Of a DNA stretch of 56,789 nt, positions 41,082 through 50,932 are shown one piece after another (position 1 is the stretch's first letter; the number at the start of each line of letters is the position of its first letter). The position numbers and the translations under genes were made by a program. Under the pieces are notes generated by a model. The model saw nothing but the letters and a program-made list of their open reading frames with translations. It did no database searches and was not told the DNA's origin. The DNA is taken from positions 1 through 56,789 of the forward strand of contig NZ_CP133481.1 of the NCBI RefSeq assembly GCF_031195445.1. Direction: 5' to 3'. The DNA comes from Acuticoccus sp. MNP-M23 (GTDB lineage Bacteria > Pseudomonadota > Alphaproteobacteria > Rhizobiales > Amorphaceae).

Positions 41082-41222
41082 TCACGGGGAGAGCCGTCTG
41101 CCCTCGACCTTGCTACGCGGGTCTCCACGCCGCGACTGCATCCAAAGCGCCCAGACGGGGGCGAAATCCATCAAAGCCAGCGCGGCAAGGACACCGAGGG
41201 TGCATATGAGCGCCGGCGGCAT
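41082..41222 (-). CDS. Possible small membrane protein after arsH
   Basis: 46 aa: MPPALICTLGVLAALALMDF, then APVWALWMQSRRGDPRSK. One hydrophobic helix and a basic tail. The frame stays open upstream to near the arsH stop. No clear ribosome site. Otherwise 40921-41333 holds nothing I can support; the AT-rich part near 40980 is the promoter side of the exported-protein pair. Confidence 0.3.
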   Translation of the reverse strand: MPPALICTLGVLAALALMDFAPVWALWMQSRRGDPRSKVEGRRLSP

Positions 41223-41333
41223 CCTCGATGCGTCGACAGCTCTGCCGACCTTGTCCTTTTTGCATTCCTCGTCGTGATGAACGGCTTTGCCGCCTTCCTG
41301 CGAGCGCGGTTGCAGCGGCGCTGGTGATATAGC

Positions 41334-42065
41334 TCAAATCGAGCGCTGGTTGACCCTCTTCGACAGCGTCTCGGTGCTCTCGACACGCTCCGAATAGCGG
41401 TCGGTCAGATACGCCGAACGGCCGCGGGTCAGAACGGTGAACTTCATCAGCTCCTCCGTCACGTCGACGATGCGGTTGTAGTAGGGAGAAACCCGCATGC
41501 GGCCCGCATCGTCGAACTCGTTGAAGGCCTTTGCGACGGACGACTGGTTGGGAATCGTCACCATGCGCATCCAGCGGCCAAGGATGCGCATCTGGTTGAC
41601 CGCGTTGAAGCTCTGCGAGCCGCCGCAGACCTGCATCACCGCGAGCGTCTTGCCCTGGGTCGGCCGGACGCCGCCGAGCGACAGCGGCAGCCAGTCGATC
41701 TGCGCCTTCATGATGGCACTCATCGCCCCGTGCCGCTCCGGGGACGACCAGACCATGCCCTCCGACCACATCGCGAGTTCGCGCAGCTCCTGAACCTTCG
41801 GGTGGTCGGGCTCTTCAGCGTCGGGAAGCGGTAAGTCGCGTGGGTTGAACGTGCGCGTCTCGGCGCCGAACCAGCGCAGAAGCCGTCCCGCCTCCTCCGC
41901 AGCAAAGCGCGAGAACGAGCGGGCGCGCAGCGAACCATAGAGCAACAGGATCCGCGGCGGATGGGACGATCCGTCCACTCCCGCGAGCGCTGTGACCTCG
42001 ATCGGCCTCAGCGCAATCGGGTCGATATTCGGCAGATCCTCGACCGGGACGGGACGGTCAGCCAT
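41334..42065 (-). CDS. arsH: ArsH organoarsenical NADPH-flavin oxidoreductase
   Basis: 243 aa. [20 protein letters not shown] is the FMN-binding start; [20 protein letters not shown] and [20 protein letters not shown] are ArsH signatures. It oxidises trivalent organoarsenicals. Overlaps acr3 by 8 bp; last gene of the operon. Confidence 0.93.
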   Translation of the reverse strand: MADRPVPVEDLPNIDPIALRPIEVTALAGVDGSSHPPRILLLYGSLRARSFSRFAAEEAGRLLRWFGAETRTFNPRDLPLPDAEEPDHPKVQELRELAMWSEGMVWSSPERHGAMSAIMKAQIDWLPLSLGGVRPTQGKTLAVMQVCGGSQSFNAVNQMRILGRWMRMVTIPNQSSVAKAFNEFDDAGRMRVSPYYNRIVDVTEELMKFTVLTRGRSAYLTDRYSERVESTETLSKRVNQRSI

Positions 42066-43149
42066 GCGGCGCCTCGCCTGGAAAGTGATGCCGCGTGCGG
42101 TTGGCGAAGGCTACTAGGGAGAGCATCACCGGCACCTCGACGAGGACACCGACGACGGTCGCGAGCGCCGCGCCCGAGGAGAGGCCGAACAGGCTGATCG
42201 CGACAGCGACTGCCAGCTCGAAGAAGTTTGACGTCCCGATTAGCGCGCAGGGCGCGGCGACGTTGAACGGCACCCGCCAGACCCAGGCCGCGGCATAGGC
42301 GATGGCGAAGATGCCGTAGGACTGGATGAGGAGCGGTACGGCGATCAGCGCGATAAGCACGGGCTGTTCCAGGATCACCTGCCCCTGGAAACCAAACAGG
42401 AGCACCACGGTGGCAAGGAGGCCGATCACCGAGAAGGGCTTCACCGCCGCCGTAAAGCGTGTGACGGATACCTCAGGGTCATCGCTCCTGCGCCCCAGCC
42501 ACCGCCGCGTCAGCGCGCCGGCGGCGAGCGGGATCAGAATGTAGAGCCCGACAGAGAGGATCAGCGTCCCCCACGGGACAGAGAGGTCGGTAACGCCGAG
42601 CAGCAGCGCCACGATCGGCGCGAAGGCGAAGATCATGATGATGTCGTTCACCGACACCTGCACCAGCGTGTAGGTCGCGTCGCCGCGGGTGAGCTGCGAC
42701 CACAAAAACACCATCGCCGTGCAGGGCGCTGCGCCGAGGAGGATTAGGCCGGCGATGTACTGCTGCGCGTCTGCCGGCTGGATCCAGTCCGCGAACAGGA
42801 CCTCGAAGAATAGAACGGCAAGGCCCGCCATGGTGAAAGGCTTCACCAGCCAATTGATGACGATCGTCACCACCAGCCCCTTCGGCCGGTCGCCGATGTG
42901 GGCGAGGCTCGCGAAGTCGACCGCCACCATCATTGGGTACACCATCGCCCAGATGAGGACGGCCACCACGAGGTTGACCGAGGCGAACTCGAAGCCCGCG
43001 AGGGTCTCGAACAGCCCGGGCATCGTGTTGCCGAGGAGCAGCCCGGTCGCGATCGCCAGCGCGACCCAGACCGAGAGCCATTTCTCAAAGATGCCGATGC
43101 CGCCGGGGGCGTCGCCGAGCGCTGTGGCCGTCGTCTCCGAGGTGGTCAT
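42058..43149 (-). CDS. acr3: ACR3-type arsenite efflux transporter
   Basis: 363 aa, about ten membrane helices. [20 protein letters not shown] holds the conserved Cys; [15 protein letters not shown] and [19 protein letters not shown] are ACR3 motifs. Exports arsenite through the inner membrane. Overlaps arsC by 4 bp. Confidence 0.94.
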   Translation of the reverse strand: MTTSETTATALGDAPGGIGIFEKWLSVWVALAIATGLLLGNTMPGLFETLAGFEFASVNLVVAVLIWAMVYPMMVAVDFASLAHIGDRPKGLVVTIVINWLVKPFTMAGLAVLFFEVLFADWIQPADAQQYIAGLILLGAAPCTAMVFLWSQLTRGDATYTLVQVSVNDIIMIFAFAPIVALLLGVTDLSVPWGTLILSVGLYILIPLAAGALTRRWLGRRSDDPEVSVTRFTAAVKPFSVIGLLATVVLLFGFQGQVILEQPVLIALIAVPLLIQSYGIFAIAYAAAWVWRVPFNVAAPCALIGTSNFFELAVAVAISLFGLSSGAALATVVGVLVEVPVMLSLVAFANRTRHHFPGEAPHG

Positions 43150-43589
43150 CGTGTGGACTCGGTCTTCGGCATAATGTCGCCTCCGTGGGAATCGGCGACG
43201 CGTTCGCCGTCTTCTTTCACGAAGGCGCCTCGCTGCTGGTTAGGCAGGATATCGAGCACCATTTCGGACGGCCGGCAGAGCCGTGTACCGAGTGGCGTCT
43301 CGACGATCGGCCGGTTGATGAGGATCGGGTGCAAGAGCATCAGGTCGATCAGCGCGTCGTCGGAGAATTTGGGGGCGTCGAGGCCGAGCGCGTCGTACGG
43401 CGTTCCCTTGCGGCGCAGGAGATCGCGGATGGAGATGCCCATGGCGCCGACCAGCTCCACCAGCTGCTCCCGGCTCGGCGGCGTCTTGAGATATTCGATG
43501 ATCTGCGGCTCGTCGCCGGAGTTGCGGATCATCGCAAGCACATTGCGGGACGTCCCGCAGGAAGGGTTGTGGTAGATCGTGATGGTCAT
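43146..43589 (-). CDS. arsC: Glutaredoxin-type arsenate reductase
   Basis: 147 aa from ATG 43589. [20 protein letters not shown] places the catalytic Cys11; [14 protein letters not shown] and [20 protein letters not shown] follow as in ArsC. Reduces arsenate to arsenite with glutathione and glutaredoxin. Start overlaps the arsR stop. Confidence 0.95.
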   Translation of the reverse strand: MTITIYHNPSCGTSRNVLAMIRNSGDEPQIIEYLKTPPSREQLVELVGAMGISIRDLLRRKGTPYDALGLDAPKFSDDALIDLMLLHPILINRPIVETPLGTRLCRPSEMVLDILPNQQRGAFVKEDGERVADSHGGDIMPKTESTR

Positions 43590-43921
43590 GGGGTCTCTCC
43601 GTGCGCGGCGATCCCAGTGAAATCGCACGCCGCCATGTCGCCCCCGCAACAGTTGCGGGTGAGGAAGCCGATGAGATCGTTCATGGTCGAGACCTTAGCG
43701 CTGTAGATCAGCGAGCGACTTTCGCGCCGCACGGCGACGAGGCCGGCGTTCTTCAGCTCCTTGAGATGGAAGGACAGGGTGGCGGACGGGAGATCGAGGG
43801 CCTCCCCGATCCCGCCGACGGCCCGTCCCTCCGCGCCAGTCTCGACGAGCAGGCGGAAGATGGCGAGCCGCGTTTCCTGAGCGAGGGCGGACAGCGCCAC
43901 CAGGGCGTCTTTATTCTCCAT
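43586..43921 (-). CDS. arsR: ArsR-family arsenic repressor
   Basis: 111 aa. Winged helix LDLPSATLSFHLKELKNAGL, then VAVRRESRSLIYSA. Cys residues are in the C-terminal RNCCGGDMAAC rather than in the helix motif ELCVCDL, so the arsenite site is of the C-terminal type. First gene of the operon; operator at 43920. Confidence 0.93.
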   Translation of the reverse strand: MENKDALVALSALAQETRLAIFRLLVETGAEGRAVGGIGEALDLPSATLSFHLKELKNAGLVAVRRESRSLIYSAKVSTMNDLIGFLTRNCCGGDMAACDFTGIAAHGETP

Positions 43922-43943
43922 ATTTCGATAAATGTCGAGATAT
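43920..43943. promoter_or_regulatory. ArsR operator-like inverted repeat
   Basis: ATATTTCGA, 6 bp, TCGAGATAT (8 of 9 positions symmetrical). It overlaps the arsR start codon and the AT-rich region upstream, a usual place for ArsR binding. Confidence 0.6.
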
Positions 43944-44032
43944 AGAGAATGTCAATGGGATCATCGCCGCGACGGATCCCTCGGTCGGCGGTGGGCTCTC
44001 GGCGAGATCTGACGTGCACCGCCGAAGGGCGG

Positions 44033-44800
44033 TCAAGCCTCGGGTGGCTCGTTCGCCGGCCTCACAATCACGCGCGTACCGATCGGGATCCTGTCGAAGA
44101 GGTCGATGATGTCTTGGTTGATCAGGCGCACGCAGCCCGATGAGACCGCTCGCCCGATTGAATACTCCTGCTGCGTGCCGTGCAGGCGATAAAGCGTGTC
44201 CTTGCCGTTGCGATAGAGGTAGAGCGCCCTCGCCCCGAGCGCGTTGCCGAGGCCGGGCGGCATCCCGTTGCGGTACTTCTCGAGCTCCGGCTCGCGAGCA
44301 ATCATTTCGGCCGGCGGCGTCCAGGTCGGCCATGCCTGCTTGCGCCGGATGATCGCGGTGCCGGACCAGGAAAACCCTTGCCGGCCGACTCCGATCCCGT
44401 ACCGCATCGCCTGACCATCGGCTCGGACGAGGTAGAGGAACTTGTTCACGGTGTCGACGACGATCGTGCCAGGTCGTTCGTCGGTCGGATCGGGGACGAG
44501 GCGTCGCCAGTATCGTGGTTCGATCTTCGAGATGTCGACTGCAGGGATCGGGAATCGCTCGTCCGGCCGCGGGCCATACATTAAGGCGACATCGGGCGGA
44601 ATGACGGGCCCGGACGGCACGACGGCAACCTCCGGTGCCATCTGGCAGCCGGCGAGCGTGGCGGCCCCAACGCCGAGGACCACCATTCGACGCGACAGCC
44701 GGCCCGCGCGACCAATTTTACCTGAACTCTGTTCAGACGTGCTCGGTTCGACGTGCTCCGAGAGCCGGCGCGCGGCCTGCAGCGTCTTGCGCCTTGGCAT
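44033..44800 (-). CDS. L,D-transpeptidase (YkuD/ErfK family)
   Basis: 255 aa from ATG 44800. A twin-Arg-like SRRMVVLGVGAATLAGCQMA leader with possible lipobox (LAGC), then the YkuD domain: TIVVDTVNKFLYLVRADGQA, YRLHGTQQEYSIGRAVSSGC, with catalytic Cys in SSGCVRL. Makes 3-3 crosslinks or attaches proteins to peptidoglycan. It follows the M23 peptidase by 73 bp in the metal-regulated operon. Confidence 0.9.
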   Translation of the reverse strand: MPRRKTLQAARRLSEHVEPSTSEQSSGKIGRAGRLSRRMVVLGVGAATLAGCQMAPEVAVVPSGPVIPPDVALMYGPRPDERFPIPAVDISKIEPRYWRRLVPDPTDERPGTIVVDTVNKFLYLVRADGQAMRYGIGVGRQGFSWSGTAIIRRKQAWPTWTPPAEMIAREPELEKYRNGMPPGLGNALGARALYLYRNGKDTLYRLHGTQQEYSIGRAVSSGCVRLINQDIIDLFDRIPIGTRVIVRPANEPPEA

Positions 44801-44873
44801 TCCAATTGACAATTCTCGTTCTCCCTGTTCGCTGTCGTGCTGGATCGATCTTGGGTAAAAGCGGCTGAAAGGC

Positions 44874-46817
44874 TCAAGTTTCCGCGTAGTGGGCATCGCT
44901 GTGGGCCGCCTTGACGAGGGCGTCGATGCGGTCCCGTTCCTGCTGGAAATCGCGAGAGGCGCTATCCGTAAGTTCGCGCTGATGCGGGATGCGCACCCGC
45001 AATGGATCGACGCGCCGGCCGTTGATCGACAGCTCGTAGTGGAGGTGATTGCCGGTGGAGAGACCGGACGTGCCGACATAGCCGATGATGTCGCCCTGAC
45101 GGACAGTATCGCCGCGCTTCAGGCCCGGGACGATCTTCGACATGTGCGCATAGAACGATTCGAATCGGTTCCCGATGTTCAGCCGGACCGCCCGGCCATA
45201 GCCCGACTGCCACCCGGCGCTCATGACGGTCGCGTTTCCAGCCGCGTAAATCGGCGTTCCGCGGGGTGCCGCCCAGTCGACGCCGGTGTGCATCCGCCGA
45301 CGCTTCAGGATCGGATGCTTGCGCATGCCAAACCCGGAGCTGAACTCGCTTCGGCTCACAGGTTTCCTGAGAAGCCACCGCGATGCGCTCCGGCCGCGAT
45401 CGTCGTAAAGCCGCGTCGCGTCGTCGTTGAGGTCCCGGAACCGGTACATGCGGTACTCGAGGCTTTCGACCGTGAGGGAGCTGTAGAGAACTTCGCCGGC
45501 GGCCCCATCGGTATCCTGTGTGAAGACGATGTCGATCCGATCGCTGACGCGAGCCGGCCCGGTAAGGTCGACCTCGAAGGCGAACGCCCGGACGAGCTCG
45601 CCGATGAGGCCGTCGGGTATGCCCGCGTCCAATGCCGCCTGATAGACGGCCTCGTAGAGCGACGGGCGCCCAATATCGCCCGGTGCCAGCGCCGGTTTGG
45701 CGACGTCCGGGGGCGTCTCCCGGTGCGGCTTCGCAATCGCGAACCCTTCGGCGTCTGTTCGCCCGACACTCACCAGGGGACTCTCGTCCCTGTATGCGGT
45801 GAAGCGCTCAAGTTCCCTTCCCACATCGTCGCCCTCGGTCGACACGGTGAAGTGGAGTTCGACGATGTCGCCCTCGCCGATCCGCTTGGCACCGAGCGCC
45901 CGATCGAGAAGGAGCTCCACCGCTTCGGCCTTCTGCGCGGCGATTCCGCTGCCGAGGAAGATCTCTTCCAGCGTGTCACCCGGCTGGACGAGATCGATTA
46001 ACACGTTCTTCTCGGCGTCAACGCCCTCCGCTGATTTCTGAAGCGCGGTGATGTTTGCGTCGAGCACTGTGACGTTCGGCGGACGCACTGGAGATTTGGA
46101 TACATTCTCGGGCCATATCTCGTCCACAGCAGTGTCTTGCGGCTCGGAGCCCGCTACGGCAGCGACACTTTCGAGATGGACGGTGGGGAGAGCCGTCTCG
46201 TCACCCATGAGCATCGGTGCATCCTCCTCGGCGAATGCGAACGACTCTGCTTGGTCCATTGGAAAGGCGCGGACTTCGACGAAGAAGTCCGACGCGGCGC
46301 CCGAGTAGAGGGCGTCCGATACGTTGGCTGCCCCCGACGAGCTGCTGATCGTCTTCGCCAGGTTGTATTCGGGTATATCCGCCGACAGCGCCGAGCGGAG
46401 CCCTGGCAAAGGGCTGGAGACAAAGCGGTAGGGGCGCGTGGTAACGGTTTGTCGATTGCTATCGCGCCTCACCACGGGAACCGAAAGGGTGGATTGGTGG
46501 CCGCCTTCGAGCACCGTTTCCACGGAGGCGGCCAGATCGCCTTTCGGGGCAGCGGCGCCTGAGGGTTCTGAATCGGCCGGCATCCGCGCCAGAGCTGGAG
46601 TCGCAACGTCGATTCGGTCAACGGTTGCGAAAAGTGCGCCGGCCATCAGGAGCGTCGCCGCCCCTGTCGTCGTCGCGAGGCCGAACAGCCAGCGCCCGGC
46701 GACGAATGTCCGAGAGAACCTATGGGAGCCCTCACCCCCGGCGATGATCGGCGGCAGATCGCCGAGCTGGATCTCGTCGGGCCGCAGCCTCTTCTTTCGG
46801 GAATGCGCGCCCTTCAT
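44874..46817 (-). CDS. M23 (LytM-type) peptidoglycan endopeptidase
   Basis: 647 aa; ATG 46817 overlaps the STAS stop. One N-terminal membrane helix (residues 45-70), a long periplasmic part with a LysM-like or OapA-like segment (LIDLVQPGDTLEEIFLGSGI), and a C-terminal M23 domain: HTGVDWAAPRGTPIYAAGNA and GNHLHYELSINGRRVDP keep the zinc ligands (H, D, HLH), so it should be active. Sits in a transporter operon. Confidence 0.88.
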   Translation of the reverse strand: MKGAHSRKKRLRPDEIQLGDLPPIIAGGEGSHRFSRTFVAGRWLFGLATTTGAATLLMAGALFATVDRIDVATPALARMPADSEPSGAAAPKGDLAASVETVLEGGHQSTLSVPVVRRDSNRQTVTTRPYRFVSSPLPGLRSALSADIPEYNLAKTISSSSGAANVSDALYSGAASDFFVEVRAFPMDQAESFAFAEEDAPMLMGDETALPTVHLESVAAVAGSEPQDTAVDEIWPENVSKSPVRPPNVTVLDANITALQKSAEGVDAEKNVLIDLVQPGDTLEEIFLGSGIAAQKAEAVELLLDRALGAKRIGEGDIVELHFTVSTEGDDVGRELERFTAYRDESPLVSVGRTDAEGFAIAKPHRETPPDVAKPALAPGDIGRPSLYEAVYQAALDAGIPDGLIGELVRAFAFEVDLTGPARVSDRIDIVFTQDTDGAAGEVLYSSLTVESLEYRMYRFRDLNDDATRLYDDRGRSASRWLLRKPVSRSEFSSGFGMRKHPILKRRRMHTGVDWAAPRGTPIYAAGNATVMSAGWQSGYGRAVRLNIGNRFESFYAHMSKIVPGLKRGDTVRQGDIIGYVGTSGLSTGNHLHYELSINGRRVDPLRVRIPHQRELTDSASRDFQQERDRIDALVKAAHSDAHYAET

Positions 46818-47176
46818 CCGCGTCGAGCCCAATCGGCGCCGAGATCCACTCGATTGGTGTCAAACCAGCGCATCTCCGCACGCGTGAGGAGGCTCGCGAG
46901 CGCGGTTCCGAGCTCCGTCCATCGCTGCTGGCCAATGATCGCGATCCGGCTGAAATCATTGCGGTGCGCGAGGTTCATACGGCTGTCGGCGACGAACACG
47001 CCGAGGTCCGAGTAGCCGGTGAACCGAGTCAGGTCGACGACGAGGCCCGGTTCGCTCGTCGCGGCGAGGCGCTCATTCAGAAGGGCGTGGATGCCGACGA
47101 GGTCCTTTCGGGTGAGTTCACCGTCACAGACGATCCCCACCACGTCGTCGAACTCTTGGAGGAACTCAGTGATCAT
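46814..47176 (-). CDS. STAS/SpoIIAA-like protein
   Basis: 120 aa. ITEFLQEFDDVVGIVCDGEL, then VDLTRFTGYSDLGVFVADSR and RIAIIGQQRWTELGTALASL match the SpoIIAA-like (lipid-binding STAS-type) family. Role unknown. Between the CDF and M23 genes, overlapping both. Confidence 0.75.
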   Translation of the reverse strand: MITEFLQEFDDVVGIVCDGELTRKDLVGIHALLNERLAATSEPGLVVDLTRFTGYSDLGVFVADSRMNLAHRNDFSRIAIIGQQRWTELGTALASLLTRAEMRWFDTNRVDLGADWARRG

Positions 47177-48113
47177 GCCGGTGCTCCGCCTCGACCGAGC
47201 TGCCGTGGCCGTAGAGGTCGGCATCCTTGGGCGACCGGTCTGCATGCTCGAACTCGAGCGTCGAGTGGGCGATTGCAAAACGCTCCTGCAGCATCGCCTT
47301 GATGTCGGCCTTGACCGCCTCGATCCGCCGCCAGCCGTCCTCATCAAGGACGACGTGACAGTCGAGCGCCGCCGCATGCTCCTCCATCTGCCACAGGTGG
47401 ACGTGGTGGAGTCCGGCGACGCCGTCGATCCGGCGGATCGCGTCGACGACGGCGCCGTTGTCGATCTCGGGCGGGCTGCCGAGCATCAGCGTGCGGATCG
47501 GGCCGCCGATCTCGGCGAACGAGAGGTACAGGATATAGCCGGCGATGCCGAGGGTCACCGCCGGGTCGACCCAGCGCATGTCGTAGAGGAGGATGAGCAC
47601 GCCGCCTGCGACGACCCCCACGGAGGCGAGCGCGTCGGAGAGGTTGTGCAGGAAGAGGGCTCGGATGTTCACGCTGCCCTTCTGCATCGAATAGGTCAGA
47701 ACCGCGGTGAGGGTATCGATCACCAGCGCCACGCCGCCGAGGATGACCACGGTCCACCCTGCGACCTCCGGCGGATCGAGGAGCCGCATGACCCCTTCGT
47801 AGATCAGGTAGAAGCCAATCAAGATGAGCGTCGTGTAGTTGATCAGCGCAGCGACGATCTCGATCCGTCCGTATCCGAACGTCATGGTCTCGTCGGCCGG
47901 ACGCCGTGCGATCTTGCGCGCGGCAAAGGCGATGACGAGCGATGCCATGTCCGAAAAATTATGCAGCGCGTCAGCGACCAGCGCGAGACTGCCCGAGACG
48001 ATGCCGCCCGCGATCTGTGCAACCGTCAGGAGGGCATTTGCCCAAATCGCGATGGAGACGCGCCGGTCGCCGCTCTTCGCGTCGAAGTGGGCGTGACCGT
48101 GATCATGCGCCAT
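47166..48113 (-). CDS. Cation diffusion facilitator (Zn/Cd efflux)
   Basis: 315 aa from ATG 48113. His-rich start MAHDHGHAH. Membrane motif ALVADALHNFSDMASLVIAF (HNxSD) and the second site LFLHNLSDALASVGVVAGG, then a cytoplasmic domain (LHHVHLWQMEEHAAALDCHV) and a His-rich end. Exports Zn2+ or similar against protons. One base from the ZIP gene. Confidence 0.93.
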   Translation of the reverse strand: MAHDHGHAHFDAKSGDRRVSIAIWANALLTVAQIAGGIVSGSLALVADALHNFSDMASLVIAFAARKIARRPADETMTFGYGRIEIVAALINYTTLILIGFYLIYEGVMRLLDPPEVAGWTVVILGGVALVIDTLTAVLTYSMQKGSVNIRALFLHNLSDALASVGVVAGGVLILLYDMRWVDPAVTLGIAGYILYLSFAEIGGPIRTLMLGSPPEIDNGAVVDAIRRIDGVAGLHHVHLWQMEEHAAALDCHVVLDEDGWRRIEAVKADIKAMLQERFAIAHSTLEFEHADRSPKDADLYGHGSSVEAEHRHDH

Positions 48114-48114
48114 T

Positions 48115-48906
48115 TCAGCTCTCCCCCATGCTGGTCGTCGCGGTTTCCAAAGTGGGTGCGGAACCGACCACAGATTCAAGACCGGCGGAGACGAGCGCGA
48201 AGAGCGCGAAGCCGCCGATGAAGGCCAAGACTGAACTGCGGCTGTCCCCCTTCGCCTCGTGCGCTTCCTCGAGCATGTCCTCCACCGCAGCGACTGAGAG
48301 GAGACCGGCGGCGAACGATAACGCCGCATACTTCGCAACGTTCGGCGCGGAGCGGAGCAGCGCATAGGCGAGCACCGCAGCGACGAGGCAGTAGGCAATG
48401 AACGACAGGGAGACGAAGATGCGGGTCCGCCGCGCGACGCCCTTTTCGCGGAGGTTCGCGACCACGGAGTAGCCTTCGGGAATATCGGCGAGGACTTGGC
48501 CTGCGGTGAGAACGATGGCGAGCGAGGTGGCGACCGCGGAGCCCGAGCCGATCATCAATCCATCCGAGGAAAGATCGATCGCGACTGCGATGTAGATCAT
48601 CCACATCGCGCTCGTCCCACCGGCGCCAATGCCGGAAGGCGCCATCCGCTCGGTCAACATCTCGAGACCGATGTAAGCGAGGCCGCCGAGGGTGAGGCAA
48701 ACGGCAATCCACCAGCCGGCAAGGTTATCGATTGCCTCGGGCATCAATTCGATGGCAACGACCCCGATGACGATCCCCGAGGCGGCATGGAGAGCGAGAT
48801 TGAGGAGGCGGGGCGTAGTGCGGCCGAACTCTGCCACCATGCCGCCCGCGAAGTTGCCGGCCCCGGGCAGGAGCGCGAGCCCGGCCACAAGCCAGATCCC
48901 ATCCAT
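48115..48906 (-). CDS. ZIP-family metal transporter
   Basis: 263 aa from ATG 48906. About eight helices; AASGIVIGVVAIELMPEAID (with the metal-site E of ELMPE), then AIDLSSDGLMIGSGSAV and DIPEGYSVVANLREKG match ZIP helices IV-V, with D/E in places where H is common. Possibly divalent metal uptake or, in such a cluster, efflux. Headed by its own MerR-type promoter. Confidence 0.83.
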   Translation of the reverse strand: MDGIWLVAGLALLPGAGNFAGGMVAEFGRTTPRLLNLALHAASGIVIGVVAIELMPEAIDNLAGWWIAVCLTLGGLAYIGLEMLTERMAPSGIGAGGTSAMWMIYIAVAIDLSSDGLMIGSGSAVATSLAIVLTAGQVLADIPEGYSVVANLREKGVARRTRIFVSLSFIAYCLVAAVLAYALLRSAPNVAKYAALSFAAGLLSVAAVEDMLEEAHEAKGDSRSSVLAFIGGFALFALVSAGLESVVGSAPTLETATTSMGES

Positions 48907-48954
48907 CTTTCCATTCCTTCGCTGACGAATTTCGCCACCAACGATCACCGAGCG

Positions 48955-48985
48955 TGTTTAAGATCTCCAGTGACTTTAGGTTCAA
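48955..48985 (-). promoter_or_regulatory. MerR-type promoter of the ZIP-CDF-STAS-M23-LDT operon
   Basis: Minus strand -35 TTGAAC (48980-48985), 19-bp spacer with CCTAAAGTCACTGGAG, -10 TAAACA (48955-48960). 49 bp upstream of the ZIP ATG. Nearly the same layout as at 1853 and 49845. Confidence 0.72.
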
Positions 48986-48994
48986 GCCCTAAAA

Positions 48995-49321
48995 TCACGA
49001 TCCGCGAGGTGCTGCCAGGATGACCGTCGCCCCGACAACGGAAATTGTAGCACCCAGGATATCCCAACGATCCGGGCGCTGTCCCTCGGCAAGCCACATC
49101 CAGGCGACCGAGGCAGCGATGTAGACGCCACCGTAGGCCGCGAATGCGCGTCCTGCTGCCGACGAATCGACCTGGGCGAGCAACCATCCGAAAGCACCGA
49201 GCGCCATGAGGCCCGGAGCGAGCCAAAGTGGTGATCCGCCGAGGCGCCACCAAACCCAGATCGCGAAACAGCCGGCAATCTCGGCCAAGGCCGCCAGAGG
49301 ATAAGCGATTGCTGCCGGCAC
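48995..49321 (-). CDS. YnfA/UPF0060-family small membrane protein
   Basis: 108 aa from GTG 49321, 2 bp after the merR stop. Four helices: [57 protein letters not shown], and [16 protein letters not shown]. The AEIAGCF motif is diagnostic. Frequent beside metal-resistance genes; role unknown. Confidence 0.88.
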   Translation of the reverse strand: MPAAIAYPLAALAEIAGCFAIWVWWRLGGSPLWLAPGLMALGAFGWLLAQVDSSAAGRAFAAYGGVYIAASVAWMWLAEGQRPDRWDILGATISVVGATVILAAPRGS

Positions 49322-49323
49322 GA

Positions 49324-49752
49324 TCAGGCTCCGATGTCTTCGTGCTCGGTGAGGCACTCGGAGTGGTCGCGCAGGACGTCGAGGACGCGGCAATCTGCGG
49401 CGCGTCCGCCGCTGCACTCGGCCACCATGCGGCGGAGCTCGGTTCGCAGTGCTTCGAGCCTGGCGATGCGCTGCTCGACGTGGCGCAGCTGCCGGCGGGC
49501 GATGGCGTCCGCTTCGCCGCACGGTCGCGAGGGATCGTCCGCGAGGCCCAGAAGCTCCCGGATCGCCTCGAGCGTGAAGCCGAGTTGCCGGGCATGACGG
49601 ATGAACGACAGGCGGTCGACGTCCTCCTCTGCGTAGCGGCGCTGCCCCCCCTCGGTCCGGTCAGGCTTCGGCAGGAGGCCGATCTCCTCATAGTACCGGA
49701 TCGTCTGGACCCGCGTCCCGGTTCTCTGGCCAAGCCCGCCGATCGTCAGCAT
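49324..49752 (-). CDS. MerR-family metal regulator (ZntR/CadR/PbrR type)
   Basis: 142 aa from ATG 49752 (site GGAG 9 bp before); an ATG at 49761 is the alternative. [23 protein letters not shown], then the dimer helix. The metal loop has Cys in [13 protein letters not shown] and RDHSEC, the Zn/Cd/Pb pattern. It is divergent from the copper/thiol operon and likely acts at four similar promoters. Confidence 0.92.
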   Translation of the reverse strand: MLTIGGLGQRTGTRVQTIRYYEEIGLLPKPDRTEGGQRRYAEEDVDRLSFIRHARQLGFTLEAIRELLGLADDPSRPCGEADAIARRQLRHVEQRIARLEALRTELRRMVAECSGGRAADCRVLDVLRDHSECLTEHEDIGA

Positions 49753-49844
49753 GACACGCATCTCCAAAGCTCTATCGATTGTAGATCTTCCAGCGCGGGC
49801 GAACATAGAGGTGCAGCAGATTGACGCGAAGTGCGGCATGAGGG

Positions 49845-49875
49845 TTGAACCTCAAGTTGCTGTAGGTCTTAAGCA
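49845..49875 (+). promoter_or_regulatory. MerR-type promoter of the SCO/Dsb/PCuAC operon
   Basis: -35 TTGAAC (49845-49850), 19-bp spacer with CCTCAAGTTGCTGTAGG, -10 TAAGCA (49870-49875). Transcription should begin near 49882, which argues that translation starts at GTG 49905 and not at ATG 49881. Confidence 0.75.
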
Positions 49876-49904
49876 GCTCGATGGTGCACGATGGAAGGCA
49901 GCGC

Positions 49905-50510
49905 GTGAGACTGGCGACGATCAGAAACATCCTGTGGGGCGTCGTGCTCGTCTGGACGGTCGGTGTTCTGACCATGCTGGCGGCCGCGGAGTTTCGCGCC
50001 GCGTCGGATAAAGGCTCGGGGGAGAACGCCTTCAGGGCAGACTTCACTCTCACCGACCAGGACGGACAGACGCGCCGGGATGAGGATTTCGCCGGGCGCT
50101 GGCTTCTCGTCTTTTTCGGGTTCACGAACTGCCCCGACGTCTGCCCCATGACCCTTGCTGAGGTCTCGGTCATCCTCGACGAACTCGGCAAGGACGCTGC
50201 AAAGGTGCAGCCACTATTCATCTCGGTTGATCCGCAGCGAGACACGCCGGAGGTGCTGGCCGACTATGTCCCGCGCTTCGACGAACGCATCGTCGGCCTC
50301 ACAGGGACGCCGGACGATATCGCGCAGACGGCCAACACGTTCCGGATCTACTTTGAGAAGCTGGAGGAAAAATCGTCGCCGAGCGGCTATACTATGGCTC
50401 ATTCCTCGCAGCTGTTCCTGTTCGACCCACAGGCGGGATACGTTACGTCGTATTCCTATGGCACACCGGCAGACGAGATCGCGGCCGACCTCTCTGAGCG
50501 GGTCTCCTGA
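49905..50510 (+). CDS. SCO1/SenC-family copper/thiol protein
   Basis: 201 aa from GTG 49905 (site GGAAGG, spacing 6). One N-terminal helix, then a thioredoxin fold with FFGFTNCPDVCPMTLAEVSV (CxxxC) and the conserved His in YTMAHSSQLFLFD. Delivers copper to cytochrome oxidase or acts as thiol reductase in the periplasm. First of two SCO genes in the operon. Confidence 0.9.
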   Translation: MRLATIRNILWGVVLVWTVGVLTMLAAAEFRAASDKGSGENAFRADFTLTDQDGQTRRDEDFAGRWLLVFFGFTNCPDVCPMTLAEVSVILDELGKDAAKVQPLFISVDPQRDTPEVLADYVPRFDERIVGLTGTPDDIAQTANTFRIYFEKLEEKSSPSGYTMAHSSQLFLFDPQAGYVTSYSYGTPADEIAADLSERVS

Positions 50511-50932
50511 TGCGCCGGGTGTCGGCCGACGCGGCGCTCGGGCTGGCCTGGGCGGTGGCGCTCTTCGCCTCGCTAGCCGTGCTTTTCATTGGCGAGGTCC
50601 TCGGGCAGGCCCCGTGCGTCCTCTGCTGGTTCCAACGGGCGTTCATGTTCCCCCTCGCGATCGTTCTTGGCGTCGGCCTGTGGTGGCGTGATCCCGCTGT
50701 CGGCCGTTACAGCCTCGTTCTTGCGCTCGCCGGCCTTGCCGTGGCGCTCTGGCATCTAGGCCTCATGACCGGGGTTGTTCCTGAAGCGGTTCAGCCCTGT
50801 ACCGCAACGGGACCATCCTGCCTCGATGAGAACCAGCGCGTCGCCGGCGTCCCCATTCCGCTCCTGTCGCTCCTCGCCTTCGCGACCATCGCCATCCTGT
50901 CCGCCCTCTCGCTGAGAGCCAGCCCAACATGA
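50510..50932 (+). CDS. DsbB/BdbC-like disulfide oxidoreductase
   Basis: 140 aa, four helices. APCVLCWFQRAFMFPLAI (CVLCxxQR) and PCTATGPSCLDENQ supply the two Cys pairs. Reoxidises the DsbA-like partner encoded next. Shares one base with the SCO stop; overlaps the next gene by 4 bp. Confidence 0.92.
   Translation: MRRVSADAALGLAWAVALFASLAVLFIGEVLGQAPCVLCWFQRAFMFPLAIVLGVGLWWRDPAVGRYSLVLALAGLAVALWHLGLMTGVVPEAVQPCTATGPSCLDENQRVAGVPIPLLSLLAFATIAILSALSLRASPT

Noticed and set aside
41043-41327. 94-codon plus-strand frame beside arsH
   Set aside because: Composition and ending look like an antisense shadow; no ribosome site or domain.
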